From contig NW_025841092.1 in assembly GCF_002878395.1 (NCBI RefSeq), positions 130,654 to 194,653 of the forward strand: DNA of 64,000 bases, read 5' to 3'. Below, in pieces: positions 11,627-23,617 of this stretch (its first letter is position 1; each line of letters opens with the position of its first letter). The notes below the pieces were generated by a model. The model saw only the letters and a program-made list of their open reading frames with translations. It was not told the DNA's origin and did no database searches. A program made the translations under genes and the position numbers. Origin of the DNA: Capsicum annuum. Its lineage: Eukaryota > Streptophyta > Magnoliopsida > Solanales > Solanaceae.

Positions 11627-11844
11627 TTTTGATGTTTCTCCAAACTCTCATTGATATGGTTTTGAGTTTTTATTAGAAGTTAAATTATTAGTGTGAGCAA
11701 GTGATTCATTACTAAATCCTTGCTTAATTTTTTTGGCTGCTCTTTTTAACAAGAAAAATGATTATTCCAGAGGTAACACTAGTTTCAACCATCTCTAGAA
11801 CAGCGTAATACTTTAGCCGCTCCTAATACTCACACTCCCTCCTA
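11627..11844 (-). other. viral leader fragment joined to protease frame
   Basis: Read on the minus strand, about 95 bases of leader follow the primer site (shared with 18186-18268 and 29265-29357, ending AATAATCATTTTTCTTG). At about 11750 similarity stops and a frame begins (KKLSKDLVMNHLL) that leads into the protease ORF. This is a deletion junction of several kilobases relative to the fuller unit at 13880-18286. Confidence 0.6.
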
Positions 11845-11865
11845 GGCAACTTGACTGTGATACCA
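11845..11865 (-). other. tRNA-Met primer binding site, minus-strand copy
   Basis: The minus strand reads TGGTATCACAGTCAAGTTGC, differing at two positions from the complement of initiator tRNA-Met within the first 18 bases. It is preceded by CGTCCCCCAAA, which is shared with the copies at 18269 and 29358. It marks the start of minus-strand DNA synthesis of the ancestral virus. Confidence 0.7.
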
Positions 11866-12520
11866 TTTGGGGGACGGATCAAGATAATGAGGAGCAAAAT
11901 AATAGTTTAAAGTAATTACTACTTTAAAAATAGTTTAAAGTGTCAAATTAAACTTTAAAATAACAAAATAAGAACAAAATAATCTAAAGCAAAATTAATT
12001 AAAACAGTAGAGAAATAGAGAAATTTATACTTATAAAAACTTTTTATTGATATGGAAAATTGAGAGAACTTTATAGAGGGAGATGGGAAATATGAGAGAT
12101 GATAGAGAGATTTCTGAGTTGTGAAAATTTAGAATGCTCTCTCCTATTAAAAGCTGAAAGCCTTAAATAGGTCTCAGAAGTGAGGACTAATATTTAACAA
12201 ATACTATCTATTTTACATTTGTCCTAACATAAGCTAATTATTCAATGCCTATCTAGGAGTAGCTGATGACTATTTATTTGTTCTGTACGTGTCTCTGACT
12301 ATCTTTCCATCCTTAGATTTGTGTCTTGTGAGGACTTTGAGAAGATTTTGGATTTTTCTTCTTCAGAGATTTGTGCCAGTTGTCTTCTAGTCTTCTTTCT
12401 GTTTGTGGGGTCCTTTAAGTAGCTTTTCAAACTTTGAAGGGGTGTGGGCACCTTTTTTTCATTTGAGAAGGTATGCCTGTGCTATTTTTTGTGGGTCTAA
12501 CATATCCCTTTGCTGGGTTC
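11866..12520 (-). promoter_or_regulatory. pararetroviral R region and promoter, minus strand
   Basis: This is the inverted counterpart of 10480-11048. On the minus strand CTCTATAAAG lies at 12070-12079, AATAAA at 12043-12048, and then an AT-rich R region with TATAAATTTCTCTATTTCTC and ACTTTAAA repeats leads to the primer site at 11865. Upstream (12240-12520) GGACCCCACAAA and ATCTTCTCAAAG match the plus-strand promoter. Transcription would run leftward, toward the plus-strand promoter at 10855. Confidence 0.7.
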
Positions 12521-13860
12521 GTTGGCATAAAAGTATACAGTATCTAATAACTCCATAATTTGTTTTGAATTATTCTTATTATCTAGATTTGACAAGGCTT
12601 CTTAGAGCCTTCTTTGAAATTTCTCCTTGGAGAGGTGCGCTTCCTTCTATGAGGATGAGCTTGTTGCTGGCTTCTACGCTGGACTCCAGCCTTTAATCTT
12701 GATGGTTTTGCTTAAGTATTTGATCCTTTCGATTTCATAAATATCAAAGGACCAATAGATAATATATGAAATTCTTTTAGCGATAAAAAATTCACACCAT
12801 TTAACATTTTCTGATAGTGTAGAAATATTATGCTCTACCTGGAACTTTTTAAATTATTTTTGAAACTGTGTAGACAATACCTATTTATTTCCTCTGAACT
12901 AGTTCCATCAGTCGCAAAACCAACAAGGAATTACAATAGTCTTCATCTTCTCTGAATATTTCATGAATCAAGAGTGAGTGTTGGGCCGAACATACATAAA
13001 GTTGTACCAGGCCACCTTATAATCATACCAATTATAGGTCTGAGGTCGAGGATTTCTCGATAAAGGAATAGGTGTATGTAGATGATCTATATACCGTTGA
13101 AATGGGCTCAATATCCTTTTGATTGTGAACTTTGAATATTGAATACTATTGAGATCACTTATATCTGCTAATTTATGCCTTATTTGCAATGAATCCGTAT
13201 CTATTAATATGAACTCATAATACCTTCGGGTCTTGAGGGGATCATTTGTCTCAACATAGTCCCAATTTTTATAACATGGCTTTAACAATTCTGGTACTCG
13301 AATTTTTTTTACTTTTTTCAAGTGCCATTATCGGCAATTCCTGCAAATCTACTATCTCGAATTGCTTTTTATTAGGAATACTCTACTCCTCTTTTCTTTA
13401 TGGAGTGGCTAGGGAGACTGCTTATGAGTAGGTCTCCAGTGGTTTCATCGTATAAGTATCTTTAGTTTGGATGGCAATATTTTTAGTGGCTGATGAATAT
13501 TCTTCCTTAAATATCTGCTTAAGTGGCTGCATTCTGGGCACACTGGTAATGGAATTTTTTTTACGATAGTAGAACAGTAGGTTTTAACAGTGATGGAAAT
13601 TTTTCTGGGATTGAAAACCTATTTTCTAACCTTTTATCTGACTTTTCATCTTCTTCAGTGAAGGGTTTTTTCATTTTTCCCTCTGGTCGGAAAGGCTGGA
13701 ATGGAGGCCTTAACCTTGATACTGGTGTTCCAGGTCTCATAATTTCTCTGTAGAAATATATTGTTAAAATTTTTGGGAGAGAATTTCTCTCTTTATAAAA
13801 TTGAATTTTTATAAAATAGTTTAGAAAGAATTTCGAAATTTGATAACTCATAATACTATA
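12521..13860 (-). pseudogene. pararetroviral 3'-terminal ORF, minus-strand copy
   Basis: The likely start is MRPGTPVSRLRPPFQPF at 13740. A Lys/Glu-rich, probably disordered N-terminal part continues to 13561. The C-terminal half is open at 12968-13321, with KKIRVPELLKPCYKNWDY, RRYYEFILIDTDSL and YNWYDYKVAWYNFMYVRP. It continues in broken frames to about 12550 (FFIAKRISYIIYWSF). That is about 400 codons in all. It lies between protease and promoter; RT-RNase H, expected between them, is missing. Position suggests a transactivator or inclusion-body protein, but I do not recognise a decisive motif. Several stops and frameshifts. Confidence 0.6.
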
Positions 13861-13879
13861 AAATTTTCAATTAATAGTG

Positions 13880-14420
13880 GATGAGTTTTTCTCTAATCCC
13901 CTATTGGACTATTTTGTCTAAAAATAGTTTGATTTTTTATAAAATCACTTTCTTCTTTTGATATACTATTTAGATAGGGGAAAATAATACTTTCCACAAA
14001 ATAGTGGTGTGGATGCCATCTAGCTCGGCAATATAAGGTTTTATTTGAGTGATAAAAGGAAGACCTAATATTATATCTTCATTGATATCTCTAGCGATTT
14101 CAAAATTATTAATAAAACAAACTCCATTATTACAAATATGGGCTTTGGGGAGTCTATAATTTATTTTTTTATATTTTCCCTATTGCGGAGAATAAGCGTG
14201 TAGTACCTTTTTCTAGGCACTCTATAGGAATTAATCCCTCTATAATGCAATTTTCATCAGCACCTGTATCAAATAATGCAATCTTATGAATTTTATAATC
14301 TTTATTTATAACTATAGTAATTGGTATATGGTAATTTTGTGGTTTAACTATAATAATTGTATTAATTTCTGATTTATTTATAGGAAGTTTTTCTAGAAAT
14401 TCTATTTCTAGAGACTCTAT
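13880..14420 (-). pseudogene. pararetroviral aspartic protease, copy 2
   Basis: The minus-strand frame reads YHIPITIVINKDYKIHKIAL then FDTGADENCIIEG around 14230-14275. This is an intact D-T-G active-site triplet, followed by LFSAIGK. A frameshift near 14180 breaks the domain. The rest survives in another frame with HHYFVE and IIFPYLNS. It lies downstream of the coat protein as in caulimovirid polyproteins. The sequence then jumps at about 13860-13880 straight to the 3' ORF without RT. Confidence 0.75.
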
Positions 14421-14654
14421 TTCTTTACTATCATTATTTAGTCCTAATGCTTCACCAAGCTCAAACTGGTGTGAATTCAGGTCTTGGTTTGGAGTTAAAT
14501 CCTTTAATATTTTATTAGCAAGTGATTCTGTTTCTAGATTGTTAAGTCTTTATGTTCTTTAAATTTATTTAGTACATTTTTCATGTTAAAGGGTTCAATA
14601 ATTTCTTTATTATCAACCTGTTGATCAAGAACAATATCTTTTAAGGCTATTAAA

Positions 14655-14957
14655 TATTTTTTACTAAGAGTTAGGTCTTCTAGATTATCTATCATGTCAA
14701 ACAAGGCCTCTTTCTCTTTATTATTATTGATGATAGCATTTATAGAATGACTATAACAAGTGCAAATTGCACCGCTACAATTACAATGGTTTGTTAATTC
14801 ACTATTATTTTTTACTAAGAGTTAGGTCTTCTAGATTATCTATCATGTCAAACAAGGCCTCTTTCTCTTTATTATTATTGATGATAGCATTTATAGAATG
14901 ACTATAACAAGTGCAAATTGCACCGCTACAATTACAATGGTTTGTTAATTCACTATT
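14655..14957. repeat. perfect 151-bp tandem duplication within the coat-protein region
   Basis: Positions 14655-14806 and 14806-14957 are identical as far as I can read, with a period of 151 bases (for example GGTCTTCTAGATTATCTATC occurs in both). 151 is not a multiple of three, so the copy shifts the reading frame. The surrounding viral sequence is full of old mutations, so a perfect duplicate must be much younger than the insertion, or an assembly artefact. Confidence 0.85.
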
Positions 14958-16480
14958 ATCTGAACTGTATGCAACATTAAGTTGATTATCATCACTAAGA
15001 CTTTCGTCACAAGAAAATCTATTTTCATTTTCATCCAGTATTGAATATAATTTTTCTTTAACGTCATTTTCTAATTCTAACATATTTATCTTGACTTTCT
15101 TTTTATTTGGAACCCGACAATCTTTAGCCCTATGTCCAGTTTTACTGCAGTTCCAACATGTTTCATTATTGATTTTATTTTCTCCGTTAGAAGCCTTTTT
15201 AGATTTTGAAAATTGTCTTTTATAATAATGAGATTTCTCAGATTTATCTTTATAATTTTTATGTTGTTTTTTAATCTTTCCGGTAGCTTCCTTTGAAGGG
15301 ATGATAATTTTATATAACCAAAGTCTTCGTAAAAACTTTCTACCTCATTGTGAGTTATTTTATTATCTTTTTAATTGATTTTTAAGCTTAATATCTATAC
15401 ATAGTTCTAGTCCTTTGACATTTTTAAAACTTATAATATCACCATAAGTTAAATTACTATAAGAAATTTTTCCCTCAAACCTATCTTTTAATTTTCTTCT
15501 AACTTTTTCTGTAAATAATGTTGGTAAGCCACTTATAAATTTTTCCTTCCATTAATCATGATTAAAATTTCATCTGATCATGACTTTGATGAGGAAAACA
15601 TCTCTATACCATCTAAAATCGTCAAACTTTGGACATGATAGATTCAATAATATCTCTAAACTTCTATCTTGAGAAATTTGAGGTTCTCCTATAAAATGTT
15701 TAGCTATACTATAAATTAAAGTGGCGGTGGCATCTTCTAAGATTTGATTTTCAACCGTTTGCCCTATTGACTCAGTCATAATAGTTTGAGTAATAGTTAT
15801 ATCATTTAAAATGCTTTGTCTATTATTATCTGTGAGATAATCATCCCACCAATATTTTATAGTACCTGTAACACCTTATATAATAATAAACGTTGCTTGT
15901 TTAACTAATATTCTGGCAATTTTATATGTTGTAATGGCCATTCCCATTTCATGTAGTTATTATATAATTGATGTTCTACTAATTCATTAATATTCAATTC
16001 TGCGACTTCTTTTTCAAAATGTGTAGTATGAGATAAAAATGCATTTTCTTCATACTGTATAACCGGAAATATGGGCTTTTTATAATAATTCTTTTTTACC
16101 GAATATTTAGATATTAGTTTGTTAATTTCATTATCATTTTTTCCAATAAAGTTCTGATAACCTTGTCATTTATGATTTTTAATTCGAATTTTAATCTTTC
16201 ATTAATTTTTCCTAAAATATCATCGATTACTACAAACTTATCTTCAAATTTTGGAAATTTATCTTTAGAGAATTTTGATAATTTAAAAATTGGATGAGTT
16301 TCTAATTTTTTTATCATGATGAGAAGAACTTGATTTATCTTTAAAAGTTGATTTATTCTCAGCTTCGAGAATTTGTTTAGAAACCACATGTAATAATTGA
16401 TATGTATAATTATTTTGGTGGAGTATTTTATTTATATCCTTATTTGTAGGATTACCTTTTGTATCGACTAAATCTAATTT
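14958..16480 (-). pseudogene. pararetroviral coat protein (capsid/zinc knuckle) remnant
   Basis: The minus-strand C-terminal part has a CCHC zinc knuckle reading CWNCSKTGHRAKDC at 15117-15158, flanked by Lys-rich sequence. An acidic tail follows (open frame 14805-15083 with many Asp, Glu and Asn). Upstream, the open frame 15570-15779 contains ATLIYSIAKHFIGEP and LSCPKFDDFRWYRDVF, which fits a caulimovirid capsid core. The open frame 16114-16389 is Lys/Ile-rich and may be the N-terminal end or a link to movement protein. Frame breaks are frequent. The protein would package the DNA genome. Confidence 0.7.
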
Positions 16481-17866
16481 AAAAGGTGAGGCGGTAATAA
16501 TTCTACCCTCTACTGGTAGGCTAATTTCTTCTAACGGAGGAATTGTTGATTCTACAATTTATTATTAGTAGTATACCATTTACTAACAATCATGTTCAAC
16601 GAATCCTTTTGATCATCTAATTTGCCTGTAATTTCGAACCATTTAAAAAATTCAATATTACATCTTAATCTTTTCATATCATTGCACCATTTTTCTCAAA
16701 AAGAATATTTTTTTAATGAATATTTTTTATTTATACCATTCTTTTTAATAGAATTTTCTGGACTATTCCATAATTTATCTAAATACTCAAAGTCAGGTTC
16801 ACATTCTATATCTGACCTAATCATGCATAGAGAATTTCTTACTCCTAACATTTCACTAGCATTGGGACTTATTATTTTTTAGATTTTAAATTTGTAGATT
16901 CATATTCTACTTTTGAAATTGTTTTTGAGAAATCAACTCCTTTTAATTTTCTTTCAATATCTTCTAATGTTACTTCCCCTTCCTCTACAGATTTGGAGAT
17001 TGAAGGTCTAAAAAAGGACATTCTTTTTCTTGAAGATGCTTGATTAAAGGATTTAGATTTTAGGAATTTAAATCTACAGATCCATTTGGATATTGTACTA
17101 CTTGTTCAATATTTAAATTTTCTTCTTCTATTCTAGTTCCGTTATGGAGTCAAAATGCCAATTATCTTTTATTAATACATCATCCCATTTTATCATTTTT
17201 CGGACAAAGATATTATTGTGATTAAGGTTTTCTTCCATAAGCATGGTCTCCTTTATTATTAATTATTTTAGCCTTCGGGGCTAAGGTTGTTTTCATTAAT
17301 TTGTAATATACTCTATATATTATTGCTATTTCTTTTGTATTTACCTTACTATACATGTTTTTTCCTTTAATATTTAATGTTAATGTAGCTATAATATTTT
17401 TATCATTAATATCTATAAAAAAAAATTAGGATAACAATTAAAGTAAACCGGGCCATTAGCAATATTACCTTGTAATAATGCTAATAATGAGTCATCAAAA
17501 TTTAATAACCTATTATCTCTTAAATGTAGACATATAGGTCCATCTAAACCTAATCTATATAATGGTTTAACTGCTACTTGAACAAGACCTATGTGAAGGA
17601 ACTTGTAATTTTTTTCTATATCTATTATTATCTTCAACTGCTAATAATTTAATAGACTCAATATTTCATTTAATTGCAACGGTAAATTCCGAAGTTTTAA
17701 TATTATAATTTTTAACAAAATCAAAGTTTCTGATTTTATTGACTCTATTAAAAATTTCTTTTGAAATATTTTAATTTTTTAAATTACTTTCTATTTTGGC
17801 AATTTTATTAGAGATAACAGAAATATTAACACTATTTATTACGTTTTGGTTGGTTGGAGAATTCAT
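16481..17866 (-). pseudogene. pararetroviral movement protein (30K type) remnant
   Basis: The likely start is MNSPTNQNVINSVNISVIS at 17866, a few bases after the leader. The core, open at 17413-17637, reads FLHIGLVQVAVKPL then LGLDGPICLHLRD, with the conserved Asp region of 30K-family movement proteins, and ends GPVYFNCYPNF. A C-terminal part near 16940-17060 has SSRKRMSFFRPS and a Glu-rich helix-like EEGEVTLEDIERK. Frameshifts occur near 17640, 17400 and 17070. Movement proteins let virus pass through plasmodesmata; this copy is broken. Confidence 0.75.
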
Positions 17867-18341
17867 TAGGATTTTTGCAGATGAGAGAAAAAACACTATC
17901 CTAGGAACAAATCTACTTTAGATGTTACTACCATAATAATTATTTTTTTGTATAGTAATTACTAATTTTCTTCTTCCAAAATTCTTTTATTTTATCCCTA
18001 AAGGCTTGGCAATGGGAGCACCCTCCGGTTCCGACTCTATTTTCACACACTCAAAGCTAATCCAATAGAAAATTTCAGATTTTCCAATGTCTAAACTGAT
18101 ATTAAACGGATACCCAACTTATGGAATAAAACTAAGAACATAGAGGAAGAACAACAGTAATTACTAATAAGAAAAATGATTATTCCAGGAGCAACACTAG
18201 TTTCGACCGGCTCTAGGACAGCATTATGCTCTAGCTGCTCCTACTCATACTAACACTCCCTCCTAGAAAACTTGGATCTTATACCATTTAGGGGACGAAT
18301 CGAAATAGCTAGGAGCAAAATAATAGTTTAAAGTAATTACT
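17867..18341 (-). other. pararetroviral leader and tRNA-Met primer site, minus strand
   Basis: The minus strand reads TGGTATAAGATCCAAGTT at 18286-18269, matching 16 of 18 bases of the initiator-tRNA complement. About 400 bases of untranslated leader follow and end at the movement-protein start. The same leader recurs at 28990-29357 (shared GTCNGACTCTATTTTCACAC and GAACATAGAGGAAGAACAA on the plus strand). The R-region sequence 18300-18341 is cut by insertion of element T at 18342. Confidence 0.75.
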
Positions 18342-20931
18342 TGTAATACCCCCAAGATTTCTAGCAAATTTCGTCCCAAGAATGCCTAGTATTAGCTTCT
18401 AAAGTGAATGATAATTATTCCATGAGTAATTTTAAAAAATTTTACTTTTTTCAAGTGGAAAATTTAATAAGCTTTCCATCGATATATGATTCGTTTAAAT
18501 CCGATAACCGGGTAAGAAATTATGACTATTTTAAGTTCCCGTCGTAGAACAGCGCCATATTAGTCAGTGGTGCACCACGCCACTAGAGAAAATGGAATTT
18601 GGTAATTTTCAATAGGTGTCTGTGATTATGGCGCATCGCGCCAACACTCAAATTCAGAATTGTCCTTTTTCCAGTGTCTCAGCGCGATTTCCCCCGCGTT
18701 GCGCCAAAGTTTCAGGTCGCAAAAGAAGGGGCAACGCGATGGCTCCAAGTCGTGCCATCCCTCAGTTTTTCAATTGTAAATTTCCATTGATATGATGCGA
18801 TAACGCCGTGTCGCGCCAGGTGTCCAGTTCGGGATAATTTTACTAAAATTAAATGATGCTTCCAGGGTTAAAAGGGCCAATTTTCTACCCCTATTTAAGC
18901 CTAATAACACGTGATTTAACTATTCTTCACCTAAAATATACTATTTTCTCTCAAGTTTCTCTCAAGAACAAGCTAGGGCTTCTATTGGGGATTCAAATTC
19001 AAGAAGGTTTCACCATCAATCTTCACGAAATCACGAACTAAGATATGCATAATGTTCATTCATGGACTCCTTTCGTCCATGAAGTCCAAGAATCCCTTTT
19101 CTAAATTCAAGTTATGGATTTTCTTATGAATTTCATAATTGGCCTACTTTTGTTCATGTTGATAATGAGTAATTGAATTGTATTCCATGAATGAGTGTTA
19201 TATTCCATATGAGTGGATTTGTATCGGTATAGATTCATGAAACCCTAGGACTAAACCCTTGTATGATTAAATTGGAATTGAATCAAGAAAGCTAATTATT
19301 GCATGATGTTGTTTACACATTCTATGCCTAATATGTGTTTGGTTGAATGCCTAGATGAAGGGAAAATGTCTAATTAGCATGATATCATGAAATCCCCATG
19401 TACATACAATATTATTCCTATCATATGTTTGATGAAATACTTCAGTAAATGTAATATAATGATTATTATGTATTCAAGTAAGTAATGCTTTGTCAGTTTC
19501 CTTCCATTGAGTCCTGGGGGTACTTGTAGCCGAAACATTAGCTGTGTACCTAGAGCCATGTCATATTTTCATGATACTCTCATTGAAGCTATGAATCCTT
19601 AGACTTCGGATATTCTTATGACTTAGGAAATCTCCATGATCTCATGACTCAGCCAGTTGTTAGATATCAGTAGTATTCCATCATTCAACGAAGCTTAGTA
19701 ACTCAGCTCATGTTCAGTTCAGTAAGTCATGTTCAAAGTCCATTCAGATGGGAGTAGGAATTAGCACCAAGTAAACCCAAGGATGGGGACACACATTATC
19801 AGATGAGGGTGTGATCCTTAGAAGTCATCCTTGCATTGAAGAACTATGTAGCCAGCATAGGTTGAGACATTAACACTGTTCGATGAGGGTTGATGAGGTG
19901 GATAAGTACTTTCATATAAGGGCCCCACCATTCTCTTTTGGGGACATTACCGGATAAGGGCTGCCCACAGCTTATCCTTACTAATGGCGTGGTATTGACA
20001 CCCTTTAAATTGGGGTTGCAGATTGGACCCCAACTCATCCATAATGGTGTATCAGGGGCATGTCGGTTAAATACTACCTCCCATAATTTCGGTACCAGGC
20101 TCAGTAAAAGAACTTAGATAGTTCTTCAGATTTAAGACTTTCCAATATAGTCGACTCAGATACAGTAAGGAACTCAGATAGTTCGATCAGATTTAGGACT
20201 GTCAGATACAGTTACCCATGTTATGAGTTATATTTAGGTACAACTATTTATGCTATCAGTTATATCAGTTATTGGTATGTCATGTCGTCAGTATTCAGAT
20301 TCAGTAATCACAATATCACAGTATTAGCTACAGTTACGTATTTATGTATGCATTCTCGCATTCATTTTAGATTGTCAACTAGCATTATTCTTGCATTTTA
20401 ACCCTTGCATTAGCCTACCTCACATGTATACTCAGTACATTCCATTGTACTGAAACATTTGCACTATGGTGATTTTGTTTATGTTACACCATAGTTCTGA
20501 GACACGAGTTCTAGATCAACAGTGGATTCCAGTCTTAGCAGTCAGAATAGATGTGAGTCCTCATCCTTCGAGGACATGATTATTTCTCTACTATTTCATT
20601 GATTAGTTATTAGTTGGAGTCAGTTGGGGATATGTCCCATCAATTTCTTATTCAGATTATTCAGACTGAGAGGCTTTCAGACTAGATGCAAACTATTATG
20701 TTTTAGACTTCAGTGTTTATAGTTTTATTTTGGGTATTTTATTACCCCACAGATGTTATCTTATCCATGTTATCTTTAGTATTGAACCTTATGGCCTTTC
20801 AGTGCATGTTTCCGCATTATTCAGTATTTTATGTTGTATACAGTTAGAGATATCAGTCATGGATTAGTTTGTGGTCCTTCGAGGTCCTGAGCACCATGTA
20901 GCATTCCTATTCAGCAAATCGAGGTGTTACA
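18342..20931 (+). repeat. 5' LTR of element T
   Basis: 2590 bp, TG to CA. Positions 18550-18830 hold a zone of GCGCC/GGCGC-type words with much CpG (GGCGCATCGCGCC, AGCGCGATTT, TTGCGCC, AACGCGATGG). TATTTAA at 18892-18898 follows about 60 bases later and is the likely TATA box, with pyrimidine-rich TTTTCTCTCAAGTTTCTCTC after it. The remainder (19400-20900) has loosely repeated CAGATACAG/CTCAGATAG words near 20100-20220. No coding potential. Confidence 0.9.
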
Positions 20932-20935
20932 AACT

Positions 20936-20950
20936 TGGTATCAGAACTTA
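20936..20950 (+). other. tRNA-Met primer binding site of element T
   Basis: TGGTATCAGAACTTA begins four bases after the LTR end. Its first 10 bases, TGGTATCAGA, match the complement of the initiator tRNA-Met 3' end. It is the expected start of minus-strand DNA synthesis for chromoviruses. Confidence 0.85.
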
Positions 20951-21152
20951 AGGTTTAATAGAGTCTGAGGAAGTCTAAAAGCAGCATCTAGTAGAGTCTT
21001 ATGCATGGGTATGTTGCGTGCCACATTTATGTGCAAGAGGCTATGAGATATTTATGAACAGTTTCCCTTCTTTTAGTATTCATGTCATGCCAGTGAGCAT
21101 AATCACAAGTCAATCTCTCAGTATAATCCGCTTCTTCTCTTTATTTTAGAAT

Positions 21153-22200
21153 ATGCCTCCTAAGATAATAAATCAGTCATCCCCTCAGCCCGAAGAATCT
21201 TTAGGCGATCATGTTTCTCATGCGGAGTTCAGGACCGCCTTTACCACCCTTGATCAGTCTGTAGCTGCCCATAATAAGCGACCAGCTATCATTTTGACCA
21301 ACCTAGTGGCCAACTCAGTACAGCTAGGACTCAGGACTTTACCCAAATGAATTCTCTGTCCTTTCATAGGTCTACTTTCTAAAGTAGATGAAGACCCTCA
21401 GGAATTTATTGATCAAGTTCAAAAAGTGATAGACATCATGGGGGTGATTACTGTTGAAAGTTTGAGTTAGTCTTATACCAGTTGCAGGATGTGGCTCATA
21501 CTTGGTTCAAACAGTGAAAGTCAGAAAGGTCAGATGATATAGGTCCTATTGATTTGGAGGAGTTTTTCACTGCATTCTTAGACAGATTCTTTCCCCAAGA
21601 GCTTCGAGAGGCTAAGGTGCTAGAATTCATCAACCTCAGGTAGGGAAATATGATGGTGAAAGAGTCTTCACTAAAGTTTACTCAATTAGCCAGATAAGCC
21701 CCTTATGTAGTTGCAGACGACAGAGCCAAGATGAGTAAGTTTGCTTCAGGGGTAAATGATAGCGTGGTTATTGAGTGAAGATCATCCATACTAAATAGTG
21801 ACATAACTTTAGCCAGACTTATGACCCATGCTCAGCAGATAGAGGAGCAGAAGATTAAGAAGAGGGAAAAGCAGAATAAGAAAGCTAGGACAGGTAGCTT
21901 TAATTTTAGTCAGCCTAAATCAGAAAGAGGAAACCGTTCTCAGTTTTGTCCTAAGTCATCAGTTCCAACTCCTTTTTTAGCTAGTTCTCCAATTCCAAAG
22001 TTTAGAGATAGAGTGCTAGGCTCTAAGTCTCAGGGTAGTGTCAGCAATGCCCGAACTAATCCTTTTTTTCAGACTTGTGGTAAGAACCACAAAGGTTCTT
22101 GCAGAGCTGACAACGATGTCTATTTCGGTTGTGGCAAGCCAGGCCATAGAGTCTGAGACTGCCCTCAGTTAGGTTATCAGATTTATCTCCATCCTCAGCT
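21153..22200 (+). pseudogene. element T gag
   Basis: It opens MPPKIINQSSPQPEES at 21153, a start style common in Solanaceae gypsy elements, and is open for 65 codons. The capsid region follows in broken frames (DEDPQEFIDQVQKVIDIMG near 21385). The open frame 21821-22156 is Lys/Arg/Gln-rich and ends in a degenerate zinc knuckle, YFGCGKPGHRV then a stop then DCP, in which the first Cys of the CCHC is Tyr. An upstream TCGKNHKGSC is a second Cys/His cluster. Gag would form the virus-like particle. Confidence 0.85.
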
Positions 22201-22319
22201 CAGTTCGGTCGCCTGAATCAGCAGGGTGCCACCACTAGTGATACTAGCGAGCAACTCCCAAATAGACTATATGCTCTTCAGACCCGACAAGATCAGGAAA
22301 ATTCTCCTAATGTAGTTAC

Positions 22320-22690
22320 TGGTACGTTACAGATCTTTTATGTGGATATTTACGCTTTGCTAGATCCAGGAGATTCTTTGTCTTTTGTTACTCTCTATAT
22401 AGAAGTTGATTTCAAAATCAATCCCAAAATTCTAGCAAAGCCCTTCTCAGTCTCTACCCAAGTGGGAAAAACCATCATAGCACGACGGGTATACAAGAAC
22501 TGTCCGGTTATAATGTTTCAAAAAGTCACTTCAACAGACTTAGTCGAATTAGAGATGACTAATTTTGATGTCATTCTCGGCATGGATTGGCTTCATTCCT
22601 TCCATACCATAGTCAACTCCAGAAATAGAATAGTCCATTTTTAATTTCCAAAGAAACTCGTCCTTGAGTAAAAGGGTAGTACATCCGCTT
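22320..22690 (+). pseudogene. element T retropepsin (protease)
   Basis: The open frame 22342-22644 contains YALLDPGDSLSFVT, the active site in the DPG form usual in this lineage, then ARRVYKNCPVIM and DVILGMDWLHSFH. A stop follows VHF at 22644. The domain length is normal, but it is separated by stops from the RT domain that should follow in the same polyprotein. Confidence 0.85.
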
Positions 22691-22810
22691 TCAGGGGTCA
22701 GCTTGTTTTCTACCTTTAGGTAAGGAAAATGATATTTAAAGGATGTACTATCAATTTTTTGAGTTAAGGACACTAGCTCCTAAACTCCTAGCCTTGAATC
22801 AGTCTAAATA

Positions 22811-23617
22811 GTGAATGAATATTCAGATGTCTTTCCCGAAGATCTTCTAGGAATTCCTTCCGAAAGGGAAATAGACTTTGGAATTAACCTTCTTCCAAAT
22901 ACTCAGCCTATATTTATTCTGAAATATAGAATGGCACCAGTAGAACTCAAAGAATTGAAAGAACAGTTGAAGGATCTCTTAGATAAGGGATTCATCAGAC
23001 CCAACATTTCCCCATGGGGCGCACTAGTCTTATTCGTGCAAAAAAAAGACGATTCTCTCAGAATGTGCTTTGATTAGTGTCAACTCAATAAGGTCATGGT
23101 AAAGAACAAGTATCCTCTTCCCAGAATCGATGACTTATTTGAACAACTTCAGGGTTCCAACTATTTCTCTAAGATAGACCTCAGATCCGGCTATCATCCG
23201 CTCAGAGTTAGAGAAAGTGATGTTCCAAAAACAACTTTCCATACTCGGTATGGTCACTTTGAATTCTTATTCATGTCATTTGGTCTTACCAATACCCTAA
23301 CAGCTTTCATGGACTTGATGAACTGCGTGTTCAAGCAGCACTTGGACATGTTCGTCATAGTTTTCATAGATGATATTCTGGTTTATTCCTGCACTGAGCA
23401 CGATCATGCAGACCATCACAAAATAGTACTTCAGACTCTCAAAGATCATCAGCTATTCGGCAAATTTAGTAAGTGTGAATTTTGTCTAAGGTCTATAGAA
23501 TTCCTTGGTCACATCATTTCCGGTGATGGCATTAGAGTTGATCCTCAAAAGACCAAAGCAGTAAAAAACTGGCCAAGACCTATATCTCCATCAGATATCA
23601 GGAGTTTCTTGGGTTAG
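22811..23617 (+). pseudogene. element T reverse transcriptase
   Basis: [17 protein letters not shown] opens the domain at 22814. Fingers: [17 protein letters not shown], then CFD, stop, CQLNKV at 23070-23090 (a Tyr codon has become TAG). Palm: [15 protein letters not shown] (23169-23213), [13 protein letters not shown], and the catalytic box VFIDDILVY (23361-23387) with both aspartates intact. Thumb: [18 protein letters not shown]. Only one clear in-frame stop interrupts nearly 270 codons, so this is one of the best preserved RT copies in the window. Confidence 0.9.
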
